Below are positions 7,118 through 14,801 of a stretch of DNA of 14,804 nt, one piece after another. A model generated the notes under the pieces. That model was not told the origin of the DNA, made no database searches, and saw only the letters and a program-made list of their open reading frames with translations. The translations under genes were made by a program, and so were the position numbers. The DNA lies in the NCBI GenBank assembly GCA_903960645.1, contig CAJCBN010000050.1, positions 1 through 14,804 on the forward strand, in the 5' to 3' direction. The DNA comes from an uncultured Actinomycetes bacterium. Its GTDB lineage: Bacteria; Actinomycetota; Thermoleophilia; Gaiellales; F1-60-MAGs149. Within the stretch, counting starts at the first letter, position 1; each line of letters begins with the position of its first letter.

Positions 7118-8046
7118 AGCTCCACCACCTCCTGCAGGCGGTCGGCGATCAGATTGACGGCGATCACGAGGCTGGCGATGGCGATCGAGGGGAAGACGAC
7201 CGTCCACCAGTAGCCGCCGATGACGAGCCGATACTCCTGCGCGATCATCAGACCCCAGTCCGGCGTCGGCTCCTGGATGCCCACGCCGAGGAACGACAGC
7301 GTGGCGATCGCGAAGATCGCGTAGCCGATGCGCACCGTGAACTCGACCACGATCGGGCTGGTCACGTTGGGAAGGATCTCGCGGGTCATGATGTAGAGGC
7401 CGGACTCCCCGCGCAGCTTCGCCGCCTGCACGTAGTCGTTCTCGCGCTCGGAGAGCACCGCGGCACGCACGGTGCGCGCGACGATCGGCGTAAACAGGAG
7501 GCCGACGACGATGATCACCGTCTGCGTGCTCGGCTCGACACCCGGGATGATCGACCAGCTCGGCGCGGCAGACAGGGCGAGCAGGCCGACGAGCGTCAGC
7601 GGCAGCACGAGGAAGGCCTCGATGATGCGCCCGAGCACGTCGTCGAGGATGCCGCGGTAGAAGCCCATCAGCAGGCCGAGCAGCGAGCCGAAGGCCACGC
7701 CGAGGACGGCGGCCAGCGGCGCTGCGATCAGCACGTTACGGGCGCCGACCATGATCCGGGAGAGGACATCGCGTCCGAGCTGATCCGTGCCGAGCACGTA
7801 GCCGTCCGTGAGCGGCGGCAGGTGGCTCAGGCCGTCCGGCGCGAACGGATCGTACGGCGTGATCGCGGCACCGCCGATGGCGCAGATCACCCAGACGGCG
7901 ATGATGAAGATGCCGATGATCGCCGACGGGCTCTTGAAGAAGAGCACGATCTTCTCGTTGCGCGCCTTCCGCTTCTCGGAGGCCACCTCGAGCTTGGTGC
8001 CAGGCAGCGGGGGAACGGCGGGGATCTCGTCTTCGATGACACCCAT
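7114..8046 (-). CDS. ABC importer permease, DppC/OppC type
   Basis: This 310-aa inner-membrane permease has an extended cytoplasmic N-terminus (1-40), a first membrane helix at 41-62, the family hallmark LGTDQLGRDVLSR (85-97) and a bundle of further helices. The EAA loop that contacts the ATPase is at 203-226 (NDYVQAAKLRG, then ILPN). The late motif SFLGVGIQEPTPDWG lies at 251-265. The length is normal for the family. Its ATG overlaps the stop of the partner permease by one base (TAATG), with GGGAGA about 6-8 bases upstream. Its own stop overlaps the ATPase start by four bases. Translational coupling across the three genes is likely. Confidence 0.93.
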   Translation of the reverse strand: MGVIEDEIPAVPPLPGTKLEVASEKRKARNEKIVLFFKSPSAIIGIFIIAVWVICAIGGAAITPYDPFAPDGLSHLPPLTDGYVLGTDQLGRDVLSRIMVGARNVLIAAPLAAVLGVAFGSLLGLLMGFYRGILDDVLGRIIEAFLVLPLTLVGLLALSAAPSWSIIPGVEPSTQTVIIVVGLLFTPIVARTVRAAVLSERENDYVQAAKLRGESGLYIMTREILPNVTSPIVVEFTVRIGYAIFAIATLSFLGVGIQEPTPDWGLMIAQEYRLVIGGYWWTVVFPSIAIASLVIAVNLIADRLQEVVEL

Positions 8047-8996
8047 TACTGGTCTCCCAGACGCACGCGCGGGTTGAGGATCGAGATCAGGATGTCACCC
8101 AGCAGGGTGGCGACCATGTAGACCACGCCGATCAGGAGGACGCCGGCCGACAGCACGGGCAGGTCCTTGCTGATGGCGGCGCGCACGAGCTCGCGACCGA
8201 GGCCGTTGTAGTTGAAGATCAGCTCGACGGCGAGCAGGCCACCGAACAGGTAGCCGGTCTGTGTCGCGACGACCGAGATCGTCGGCAGCAGCGCGTTGCG
8301 GAGCACGTGCCGGCGGATCACGACGCCGCGGGGCAGGCCCTTCATGAACGCGGTGCGGGTGTAATCGGCCTCCATCGCGGTGATCACGCCGGCTCGCGCC
8401 ATGCGCGCGATGTAGCCGAAGTAAACGATCACGAGGGCGAGGATCGGCAGCGTCAGTCGCCAGAGCTGGTCGATCGGACCTGAGGGACTGTTGGTGCTGG
8501 CCAGCGTTGGGAACCACGCCAGTTGGACGGCGAAGACAACGAGCAGGAACGACGCCGTCACGAATTCGGGCAGGGATGAGCCGGCGAGGCTGACCGTGAC
8601 GATCAGCCGGTCGATCAGCGACCCGCGTCTGAGCGCCGCCCAGACGCCTGCGAGGATCGCCAGCGGCACCGTCACGAGCAGCGCGAGGAGCGCGAGCTTG
8701 GCGGAGTTGAGGAAGGTCGTGCCGATCACCTTGGTGACGGGCTCGCGCGACTTGTAGGACTCACCGAGGTCCAGACGGGCGTAGTCCTCCATGCGGCTGA
8801 TGTACTGCTTGTACAGCGGACGGTCCGTACCGAGCCGCTGGTTGAGCTCGTCGACCGACGCCTGCGGCGCGAAGGGGCCGAGGATCTGCCGCCCCACGTT
8901 GCCAGGCAGGACGTTCGACAGCGCGAAGACGATGATCGTCAAGAGAAACAGCGTGACGATCGCAAGCGCGATGCGACGGATCAGAAAGACGAGCAT
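8046..8996 (-). CDS. ABC importer permease, DppB/OppB type
   Basis: This 316-aa inner-membrane permease starts with the typical N-terminal helix (RRIALAIVTLFLLT) and PGNV loop. A periplasmic stretch at 35-95 contains LGTDRPLYKQY (55-65) and LDLGESY (75-81). Five further helices follow. The EAA coupling loop is at 209-238 (EADYTRTAFMKGL, then RNALLP), and VELIFNYNGLGREL (258-271) matches the family. It pairs with the DppC-type permease encoded immediately downstream. No strong Shine-Dalgarno precedes the ATG at 8996. A stable hairpin lies between it and the solute-binding gene, so it may be expressed less than that gene. Confidence 0.93.
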   Translation of the reverse strand: MLVFLIRRIALAIVTLFLLTIIVFALSNVLPGNVGRQILGPFAPQASVDELNQRLGTDRPLYKQYISRMEDYARLDLGESYKSREPVTKVIGTTFLNSAKLALLALLVTVPLAILAGVWAALRRGSLIDRLIVTVSLAGSSLPEFVTASFLLVVFAVQLAWFPTLASTNSPSGPIDQLWRLTLPILALVIVYFGYIARMARAGVITAMEADYTRTAFMKGLPRGVVIRRHVLRNALLPTISVVATQTGYLFGGLLAVELIFNYNGLGRELVRAAISKDLPVLSAGVLLIGVVYMVATLLGDILISILNPRVRLGDQ

Positions 8997-9026
8997 GCGT
9001 TAGTGAAAGCGGGGTAAAGGCGGAAA

Positions 9027-9066
9027 GGGCCGGGTCTCCGCCGCAGAAGCAGCGGAGACCCGGCCC
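9027..9066 (-). terminator. Intercistronic hairpin between solute-binding protein and permease genes
   Basis: A perfect 15-bp GC-rich stem (9027-9041 with 9052-9066) has a 10-base loop. It starts 18 bases after the solute-binding protein stop. On the minus strand the following bases are only mildly U-rich (CCTTTCCGCCTTTACC). It is probably a leaky terminator or a 3'-end stabiliser, which would let the binding protein be made in excess over the membrane parts. Confidence 0.65.
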
Positions 9067-9083
9067 CGGATTTCCGATCTTTC

Positions 9084-10796
9084 CTAGCCCTGGGAAGCGC
9101 CCTCGAGGAAGGCGAAGCCCATTGCCGTCGTCACGATGCCCTGGAACTTGTTGTTGAACGCGCCCAGGGTGTTGACCGTGTACGGAATGCCGACCGGGAC
9201 GTTGTCCCAGAGGTTCTTCTGGACACCGGCCGCAGTGGCCTTCTGGTCCTCGACCGAGACGGCCGCAGACCAGGCTCCGAACGCCGCGTCGAACGCCGAG
9301 TCGGCGTACTGCGACGAGTTCCACACGCCATCCGTGGCGAGCGCGGCGTTGAGGTACACGTCCGGCGTGCCACGATGACCGTAGTCGACGATGCCCATGT
9401 CGGACGCGCCGGAGCACGGCGGCTTGGCCGGCTCGGCCGGGCACCAGTACTTGCCGTAGAACGTGCCGTAGTCGGAACCGACCAGCTTCACGTTGATACC
9501 GGCCTGCTTCATGCCGTCAGCCGCGAGCACCGCCATGTTGGTCATGTCGATGGCCTTGATGTACGGCAGCTCGACCGTGAGGTCCGACACGCCGGCCTCG
9601 GCCAGCAGGGCCTTCGCCTTGTCGATGTCCTGCACGCGCTGCTCAACAGCAGCCTCGTCGTAGTACGGGTAGAGCGAGAAGATGACCTGGTCGTTGGCGA
9701 CCGTGCCGTGGCCACCGAGGGCCTTGTCGATCATCTTCTGGCGGTCCATCGTCCAGGCGATCGCCTGACGGACCTTCGGGTCCATGACGGCGCCCTTGTC
9801 GCAGCGCATCCAGAGCTGGCGATGCGTGGCGGACTTGAGCTCGACGATGTTCATGTTCGGGTCGTTCAGGAGCACTGCGCCCTGATCGGCCGTGATCGTC
9901 GTGCAGCCGTCGGCCTCACCGCTGGAGACCGCGGCGACCTGCGCAGCGGTGTCCTCGATGAAGATGAACTCGACGGTCTCGAGCGGGGGCTGTCCGCCCC
10001 ACCACGAGGGGTTGCGCGAGTAGGTGGCGCCCGTCTTGACGTCGAGCTTGTCGAGCTTCCACGGACCCGTGCCACCCTTGCCGGGGGCCAGATTGTCCTT
10101 GACGGTCCACGCGACCGGGGTGATCAGCGACTGCGTGTTGTCGGACGAGACCAGGTAGGGGAAGTGCCCGTTGGGCTTGTCGAGCTTCATGACGACGGTC
10201 AGGTCATCGGGGGCCGTCGTGCCGCCGGCGCCCAGGGTGCCGGTCAGGGCCGAGTTGCCGGCCTCGATCAGCTTGTCCATCGTGGCGACGACGTCGGCCG
10301 AGGTGAACGGCGTGCCGTCCTGCCACATGACGCCCTCGCGGAGCTTGAACGTCCACTCGGTGCCGTCGGCGCTGCCCGACCACTCCGTGGCGAGCTGCGG
10401 CTGGATCGAGAGGTCGGACGCCGAGCGCACGAGGTACTCGAACACCTGCGCGCAGACGTTGTAGGTCACGAGGTCGATCATCGTGATCGGGTTGACACCC
10501 TCCGAGCCGGGAGGCGACATGGCCAGCTTGATGGTGCCGCCGATCTTGGCAGCAGCGGTCGTGGCGACCTCGCCCTCGCCGACGCCAGTGTCGGTCGCGG
10601 CCTCGCCGCCACCGCTGCTCGAACCGCCACAGGCGGCGATGATGGCGCTGATCGATGCCAAGGAGAGACCCAGAACCGTGCCACGCTGAATGAAGTGGCG
10701 GCGGTTGATCTTCCCCTGGGCAAACGACTCGACCAGGTCCAGCTGATTGGCGTTCGCCTCGCGGCGAAGCGGATCAAGGCTCTTGAAATCGGTCAT
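9084..10796 (-). CDS. Family-5 extracellular solute-binding lipoprotein (DppA/OppA type), Tat-type signal
   Basis: This 570-aa lipoprotein captures the solute outside the membrane for the downstream ABC importer. An unusually long N-region (1-30) precedes a twin-arginine motif, INRRHFIQR (30-38). A hydrophobic stretch follows and then the lipobox IIAAC with lipidated Cys56, so export by the Tat route is likely. A Gly/Ser linker (57-85) leads to the fold. The family-5 signature around 132-176 is clear (QPQLATEW, then LREGVMWQDGTPFTSADV). Family-5 binding proteins take peptides but also sugars, nickel and opines. A WCPAEPAKPPC segment in the C-terminal half offers a possible disulfide. The ATG at 10796 has AGGAGG 8 bases upstream. 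It is first in the operon and separated from the permeases by a hairpin. Confidence 0.92.
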   Translation of the reverse strand: MTDFKSLDPLRREANANQLDLVESFAQGKINRRHFIQRGTVLGLSLASISAIIAACGGSSSGGGEAATDTGVGEGEVATTAAAKIGGTIKLAMSPPGSEGVNPITMIDLVTYNVCAQVFEYLVRSASDLSIQPQLATEWSGSADGTEWTFKLREGVMWQDGTPFTSADVVATMDKLIEAGNSALTGTLGAGGTTAPDDLTVVMKLDKPNGHFPYLVSSDNTQSLITPVAWTVKDNLAPGKGGTGPWKLDKLDVKTGATYSRNPSWWGGQPPLETVEFIFIEDTAAQVAAVSSGEADGCTTITADQGAVLLNDPNMNIVELKSATHRQLWMRCDKGAVMDPKVRQAIAWTMDRQKMIDKALGGHGTVANDQVIFSLYPYYDEAAVEQRVQDIDKAKALLAEAGVSDLTVELPYIKAIDMTNMAVLAADGMKQAGINVKLVGSDYGTFYGKYWCPAEPAKPPCSGASDMGIVDYGHRGTPDVYLNAALATDGVWNSSQYADSAFDAAFGAWSAAVSVEDQKATAAGVQKNLWDNVPVGIPYTVNTLGAFNNKFQGIVTTAMGFAFLEGASQG

Positions 10797-10824
10797 ACGA
10801 GTTCCCTCCTCAGGTCTCGATGCT

Positions 10825-10842
10825 TCCCCGCTGGAGCGGGGA
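10825..10842 (-). promoter_or_regulatory. 5'-end hairpin of the transporter mRNA
   Basis: TCCCCGC (10825-10831) pairs with GCGGGGA (10836-10842) around a 4-base loop, giving a perfect 7-bp stem. With the predicted promoter, transcription would begin at about 10843. The hairpin would then lie at the extreme 5' end of the message, 21 bases before the AGGAGG. This position fits an mRNA stabiliser more than a terminator. Confidence 0.5.
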
Positions 10843-10849
10843 CCTTGCA

Positions 10850-10879
10850 GTTATCCCACACCAGTATGGCGCAGGTCAA
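10850..10879 (-). promoter_or_regulatory. Promoter of the ABC transporter operon
   Basis: On the minus strand TTGACC (10879 to 10874, 5 of 6 matches to the -35 consensus) is followed by an 18-base spacer. GATAAC (10855 to 10850, 4 of 6 matches to TATAAT) follows. Transcription would start near 10843, giving a leader of about 47 bases before the ATG at 10796. Confidence 0.5.
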
Positions 10880-10900
10880 TCTCGGAGACCGAGTTGTACC
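10874..10900. promoter_or_regulatory. Operator-like palindrome overlapping the -35 of the transporter promoter
   Basis: The perfect core CTCGG-AGA-CCGAG (10881-10893) is flanked by GGTCAAT on one side and TTGTACC on the other. The full 27-bp element matches its own reverse complement at about 9 of 12 positions per arm. It covers the -35 hexamer, the classic place for a repressor such as a GntR- or LacI-type protein. No regulator gene is present in the window. Confidence 0.45.
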
Positions 10901-10947
10901 ACGATATGACCCATGCTCGCCAGAGGATTACCCCGCGCGGTACGCCC

Positions 10948-12285
10948 TCAGGCGTCGTCGCCGTCGGCCGCCGGGGCATCGCCCGCGGGCTTGAGCTCGA
11001 CGTCGACGACGCGGATGCGCGCGCCATCGACCTCGCGCACGGTGAAGCGGAAGCCGTGGTGGGAAATCACGTCGCCCGGACGCGCCGGGCGGCCGAGCTC
11101 GCCGAACAGAAAGCCGCCGACTGACGTGTAGTCCTCGTCCGGCAGGCCACCGCCGAAGCGCTCGTTGAAGTCCTCGATGCCGAAGGAGGCCTCGAGTCGC
11201 ACGCGGTCGGGGGCCAGACGAACGACCTCGCGGTCCGGCAGGTCGAACTCGTCGTTGATCTCGCCGACGATCTCCTCCAGGAGATCCTCGAGCGTGACGA
11301 TGCCACTGGTCGAGCCGTACTCGTCGACGACGATCGCCATGTGGGTCTTCGTGCGCCGGAAGTCGGCCAGCAGCTCGTCGAGCTTCTTCGTCTCCGGGAC
11401 GATCGGCACGGCGCGCACGCACGCCTCGATCGTCGGCTCCGCGCCCACGCCGACGTGCTCGGCGAAGAGGTTGCGGATGTGGACCACGCCGATCAGGTCG
11501 TCCATCGACTCGCGGTACACCGGGTAGCGGGTGTAGGGCGAGGCCAGCGCACGGTCGATTGCCTCGGCGGCGGTCAGGTCGACGGGCATGCCGATGACGT
11601 CGGGCCGCGGCACCATCACCTGCTTGACCTCGGTCTCCGCGAAGTCGAACACCTTGTGGAGCAGCTGCTCCTCGGACTCCTCGAGCACGCCCTCCTCATG
11701 CGAGGCGGAGATCAGCATCTTCAGCTCCTCCTCCGAGTGGACGAGGCGCATCTCAGAGGGCGACTCCAGGCCGAGCAGGCGGATCAGCGCCTCGCTGAGT
11801 CCGCGCAGGACCCAGATGAACGGCCAGAACAGCCACATGAAGACGGACACGGGCAGGGCGACCCGCAGCGCGACGGACTCCGCCCGCGACAGGGTCAGGG
11901 TCTTCGGGACGATCTCGCCGAGCACGACGTGCAGCGCGGTGATCAACGCGAAGGCGAGGATCACGCTGATCACGGCGACGGCGCCCTCGCCGAGCGCGCC
12001 GAGGTTGCCGAGCGCCCGCTCGAAGACCGCCGACACGGCTGGCTCGCCGACGGCGCCGAGCGCCAGGGAGGAGAGCGTGATCGCCACCTGGAAGGCGGAG
12101 ATGAACCGTGCGGGGTCGTCGATCAGGTGGCGGACGCGCTTGGCGGCGCCCGAGCCCTCCTCGACCAGCTCGTCGATGCGCGTCCGCCGAACGGCGACGA
12201 AGGCGTACTCAGCGGAGACGAAGAACGCGTTCCACGCGACGATCAGGAGAATCCCGACGATCTCGAGGATGGTCAGCGTCGACAC
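10948..12285 (-). CDS. CNNM/CBS-domain membrane protein (HlyC/CorC-type, DUF21)
   Basis: This 445-aa protein has the full domain order of the family. A DUF21/CNNM transmembrane domain (about 1-175) has helices near 5-27, 64-88, 102-126 and 141-168. A pair of CBS domains (about 215-345) follows, with VPRPDV at 225-230 and DEYGSTSGIVTLEDLLEEI at 321-339. A C-terminal CorC/HlyC domain covers about 355-433. Characterised relatives are linked to Mg2+/Co2+ efflux or resistance. The old name hemolysin is misleading. The start is a GTG at 12285 with only a weak GGGGA upstream, and it begins right before the first helix. It follows the TPR gene at a distance of 112 bases on the same strand. It ends in an acidic DGDDA tail shared in sequence with that neighbour. 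Confidence 0.92.
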   Translation of the reverse strand: MSTLTILEIVGILLIVAWNAFFVSAEYAFVAVRRTRIDELVEEGSGAAKRVRHLIDDPARFISAFQVAITLSSLALGAVGEPAVSAVFERALGNLGALGEGAVAVISVILAFALITALHVVLGEIVPKTLTLSRAESVALRVALPVSVFMWLFWPFIWVLRGLSEALIRLLGLESPSEMRLVHSEEELKMLISASHEEGVLEESEEQLLHKVFDFAETEVKQVMVPRPDVIGMPVDLTAAEAIDRALASPYTRYPVYRESMDDLIGVVHIRNLFAEHVGVGAEPTIEACVRAVPIVPETKKLDELLADFRRTKTHMAIVVDEYGSTSGIVTLEDLLEEIVGEINDEFDLPDREVVRLAPDRVRLEASFGIEDFNERFGGGLPDEDYTSVGGFLFGELGRPARPGDVISHHGFRFTVREVDGARIRVVDVELKPAGDAPAADGDDA

Positions 12286-12397
12286 GGTGTCCCCGAGCGA
12301 CGCAGGCGGGTCATTGAGCCCGGTTTGCCGGCCTTCGTTTCACAGCGTTCGCTCACGTCTGCCCGGAATGTATCACCCGTGCTCCGACGGACCGCCG

Positions 12398-13375
12398 TCA
12401 GGCGTCGTCGCCGGCCACGATCCGGCCGGCCTGTGGAGCCGCCGGATCGAGCTCGAGGGCGCGGCGGGCCGCAGCGCGGGCCTCGGGAGACCGCCCGAGC
12501 CGGGACAGCGCGACGGCGCGCTGCTCGTGCCCGATCGCCGAGGCCGGCACGGCCTCCACGTGGCGCTCCGCCGCCGCCAGCGCCTCAGCTGGACGATCGG
12601 CCGCGAGCAGCGCCTCGATCAGCACAAGCCGGAGGCCCTCATCGTCCTCTTGGACCGACAGCGCCAGCACCGCGGCGGTGGCGGCGAGATCGGGCTGGCC
12701 GTCGGCGAGGAGCGAGCGCGCCGCCGTCGAGAGGTGCCCGTGGTCGTCGTCGTGCAGCGCGAGGTCACGGCGCACCAGATCGGCGAGCGCCTCACGGTCG
12801 ACCTCGATCGGCCCCTCCGGTCCGCTGACCGTGGTCAGGGCGCCGAGCTCGCGCAGCCGGGCGACGACGGCCGGATCGCCCGGCGTCAGCTCCAGCGCCT
12901 CACGGTAGGCGTCGATCGCGCGCGCCTCGTCGCCAAGGTCCTCGAGCACGCGGGCGCGGTTGCGGTGGAAGAGCGGCACCGCCGCGAAGACGCGGGCGAC
13001 CGCGTCGAGCTCGGCCAGTGCACCCTGCGCGTCGCCGGACTCCCGCAGCGCGGCGGCACGATTGAGTCGCGCGGGCGCATCCTGCGGATCGATCGCCAGC
13101 ACGGCGTCGACCTGAACGAGGGCGTCATCCCAGCGCTGCTCGGCGAGGGCCTGCTGCGCGAGGGCCTGCGGGCGCTGCTTGGCCGCGAGCCGGCGGTGCT
13201 CCGCCGCCAGCGGATGATCCGGCTCCTCCTCTGCGAAGCGGGCGGCGTACCCGACGAGATCAGCGGGCGTGGCCGCACTCGCGTCCACGTCGGCGGGCAC
13301 CGCAACCTGCTCCGGCAGGCCGGCACGCGCCGCGGCGAGCGGGTCGAGGTCGAGCAGGATCCAGCCGTCCAGCAT
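12398..13375 (-). CDS. TPR-repeat protein, function unknown
   Basis: This 325-aa Ala-rich, acidic protein is built largely of tetratricopeptide repeats. Recognisable units lie near residues 70-103 (RWDDALVQVDAVLAIDPQ), 104-136, 137-169 (AIDAYREALELTPGDP), 244-279 and 280-313 (PEARAAARRALELDP). A non-TPR segment at 180-230 separates two TPR blocks. There is no signal peptide or membrane helix, so it is probably a cytoplasmic scaffold. The ATG at 13375 has no Shine-Dalgarno. TACCCT (minus strand, 13387 to 13382) ends 6 bases before it, so a leaderless message is possible, though no -35 is visible. The gene is divergent from the FAD oxidoreductase across 116 bases and precedes the CNNM/CBS gene. 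No specific role can be assigned. Confidence 0.85.
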   Translation of the reverse strand: MLDGWILLDLDPLAAARAGLPEQVAVPADVDASAATPADLVGYAARFAEEEPDHPLAAEHRRLAAKQRPQALAQQALAEQRWDDALVQVDAVLAIDPQDAPARLNRAAALRESGDAQGALAELDAVARVFAAVPLFHRNRARVLEDLGDEARAIDAYREALELTPGDPAVVARLRELGALTTVSGPEGPIEVDREALADLVRRDLALHDDDHGHLSTAARSLLADGQPDLAATAAVLALSVQEDDEGLRLVLIEALLAADRPAEALAAAERHVEAVPASAIGHEQRAVALSRLGRSPEARAAARRALELDPAAPQAGRIVAGDDA

Positions 13376-13425
13376 GCCGTCAGGGTACGCGAGTTGCGGG
13401 CCTTCCCCTCCGGGTTTGCTTCCGC

Positions 13426-13431
13426 TACACT
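13426..13431 (+). promoter_or_regulatory. Candidate -10 element of the FAD oxidoreductase gene
   Basis: TACACT fits the TAnnnT pattern and would start transcription near 13438, about 54 bases before the ATG at 13492. No good -35 hexamer lies at the right distance, so the assignment is tentative. Confidence 0.35.
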
Positions 13432-13444
13432 GCGGTCATCACCC

Positions 13445-13463
13445 ACGGCAACGGTGTTGCCGT
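13445..13463 (+). promoter_or_regulatory. Perfect palindrome in the FAD gene leader (operator or RNA hairpin)
   Basis: ACGGCAAC (13445-13452) and GTTGCCGT (13456-13463) form a perfect 8-bp inverted repeat around GGT. It lies between the candidate -10 and the ribosome-binding site AGGGAGAGG at 13475-13483. It could be a repressor site just downstream of the transcription start, or a leader hairpin. Confidence 0.5.
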
Positions 13464-13491
13464 ATCGCCAACACAGGGAGAGGCTCTTCAT

Positions 13492-14801
13492 ATGTCCGTC
13501 CCCAGCTCCACCAAGTACCTGATCATCGGTGCCGGTATCCACGGCCTGTCGACGGGGTACCACCTCGCCAAGGAGCTCAAGGCGCGCGGCGCCGGCTCCG
13601 GTGCCGACATCACGATCATCGACAAGTCCGGCGTCGCCGCCGGCGCGTCGGCATCGCCTGCGGTGTCGTCCGCAACAACTACTACCAGCCGGCCATGTCC
13701 GAGCTGATGGCGGCCAACGTCGAGGTGTGGGAGTCCGATCCCGAGACGTACCACTACCACGAGGTCGGCTACATCGCCCTCGGCCCTGAGGGCCAGGTCG
13801 GCGACCTCACCGAGGTCGCGGGTCGCCACGAGCAGATCGGCTACCCCTCCACGCTGATCACCGGCGAGGACAACGTCCGCGAGCACATGCTCAAGCTGTT
13901 CCCCGACTGGCGCGCACCGGGCCTCAAGGTCGCGCTCCACGAGCACAAGGGCGGCTTCGCCTTCAACGTCGAGTCGATGCTCGGCCTCGCCGCCAAGGCC
14001 AAGGCCGAGGGCGTCACGATCATCGAGGGCGTCAAGGTCAACGGCTTCGTGACCGACGCCTCCGGCGCCGTCACCAAGGTCGAGACCTCCGACGGCCCGA
14101 TCGAGTGCGAGCAGGTCATCGTCGGCGTCGGCCCGTGGATCCCGCGCATGTGGGAGCTGCTCGGCCTGCCGGACACGCTCGACGTCCGCACGCCGACCGG
14201 CGACGTCCACAAGGACCAGAACATGTGGACGTTCTGGTACCTGCAGGAGGGCGAGATCGCGGTCGACCCGCTCATGCACGCCACGGCCGACGGCAAGATG
14301 CCCCCGGTCCTGCACGTCGACTCCGACGCGCCGCTCTACACGGACGACGGCAAGCTGGTCACCGACGAGCTGTGGGGTAACTACTTCAAGCGCGATCGTC
14401 ACGGCATCCAGGGCGGCGCTGCGCCGATCGCCCTCGATACGGACTTCGAGCTCGATCCCTACCCCACCTCCAGCGTCGACCCGGCCTTCCCGGACATGTG
14501 GTGCGCGAGCCTCTCGCACTGCATGGAGCGCTTCGAGGGCTGCCGTGCCAACTACAAGACGGCCCGCTCCGGCGGCGTCGGCTCGTTCACGGTCGATAAC
14601 TTCCCGGTCTTCGACTACATGCTCCCCAACGTCTACGTCATCGCCGACTCGAACCACGGCTACAAGATGATCGGCGTCGGCAAGGAGGTCGCGAACGTGG
14701 TGCTCGGCGGCCACTCCTCGCTGCTCCACCCGTTCCGCTACGAGCGCTTCGCCACCGGTGATCTCCACCCGGTGTCGAACAGCCCGTACCCCTGGTCGTA
14801 A
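13492..14801 (+). pseudogene. FAD-dependent oxidoreductase (DAO family), frame broken by a 1-base deletion
   Basis: The frame from the ATG at 13492 encodes 53 clear residues of a DAO-type flavoenzyme. These include the dinucleotide motif YLIIGAGIHGLSTG (9-22) and the acidic strand end ITIIDKSG. It then runs into unrelated residues and stops at 13707 after 71 codons. From 13650 the next frame (-1) carries the expected continuation, GIACGVVRNNYYQPAMSELM. It stays open to TAA at 14799-14801, including the conserved C-terminal FAD segment (NFPVFDYM, then VIADSNHGYKMIGVG). Adding one G to the GG at 13650-13651 would restore a 436-aa protein of normal length. There are no other stops or lesions. 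A good AGGGAGAGG ribosome site precedes the start. The substrate is unknown, and relatives oxidise amines or amino acids such as sarcosine or glycine. This is either a recent pseudogene or a base-call error. Confidence 0.85.

Noticed and set aside
4988..7213. Long plus-strand open frame (741 codons) across the ATPase gene
   Set aside because: It is an antisense shadow of the double ATPase. It shows no domains, while the minus strand shows two complete sets of ATPase motifs and a coupled start.
12286..12397. Promoter or terminator in the gap between the TPR and CNNM/CBS genes
   Set aside because: Only a 4-bp CCGG/CCGG hairpin and poor hexamers are visible, which is too weak to call.
11341..13522. 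Long plus-strand open frames across the CNNM/CBS and TPR genes
   Set aside because: They are shadows of well-supported minus-strand genes in GC-rich DNA.
13640..13660. Programmed -1 frameshift in the flavoenzyme
   Set aside because: There is no slippery heptamer at the switch point and no obvious downstream stimulatory structure. A missing base explains it more simply.
13488..14768. Long minus-strand open frame (426 codons) across the FAD gene
   Set aside because: It is antisense to clear flavoenzyme motifs, has Val/Asp/Arg-rich shadow composition, and shows no recognisable domain.
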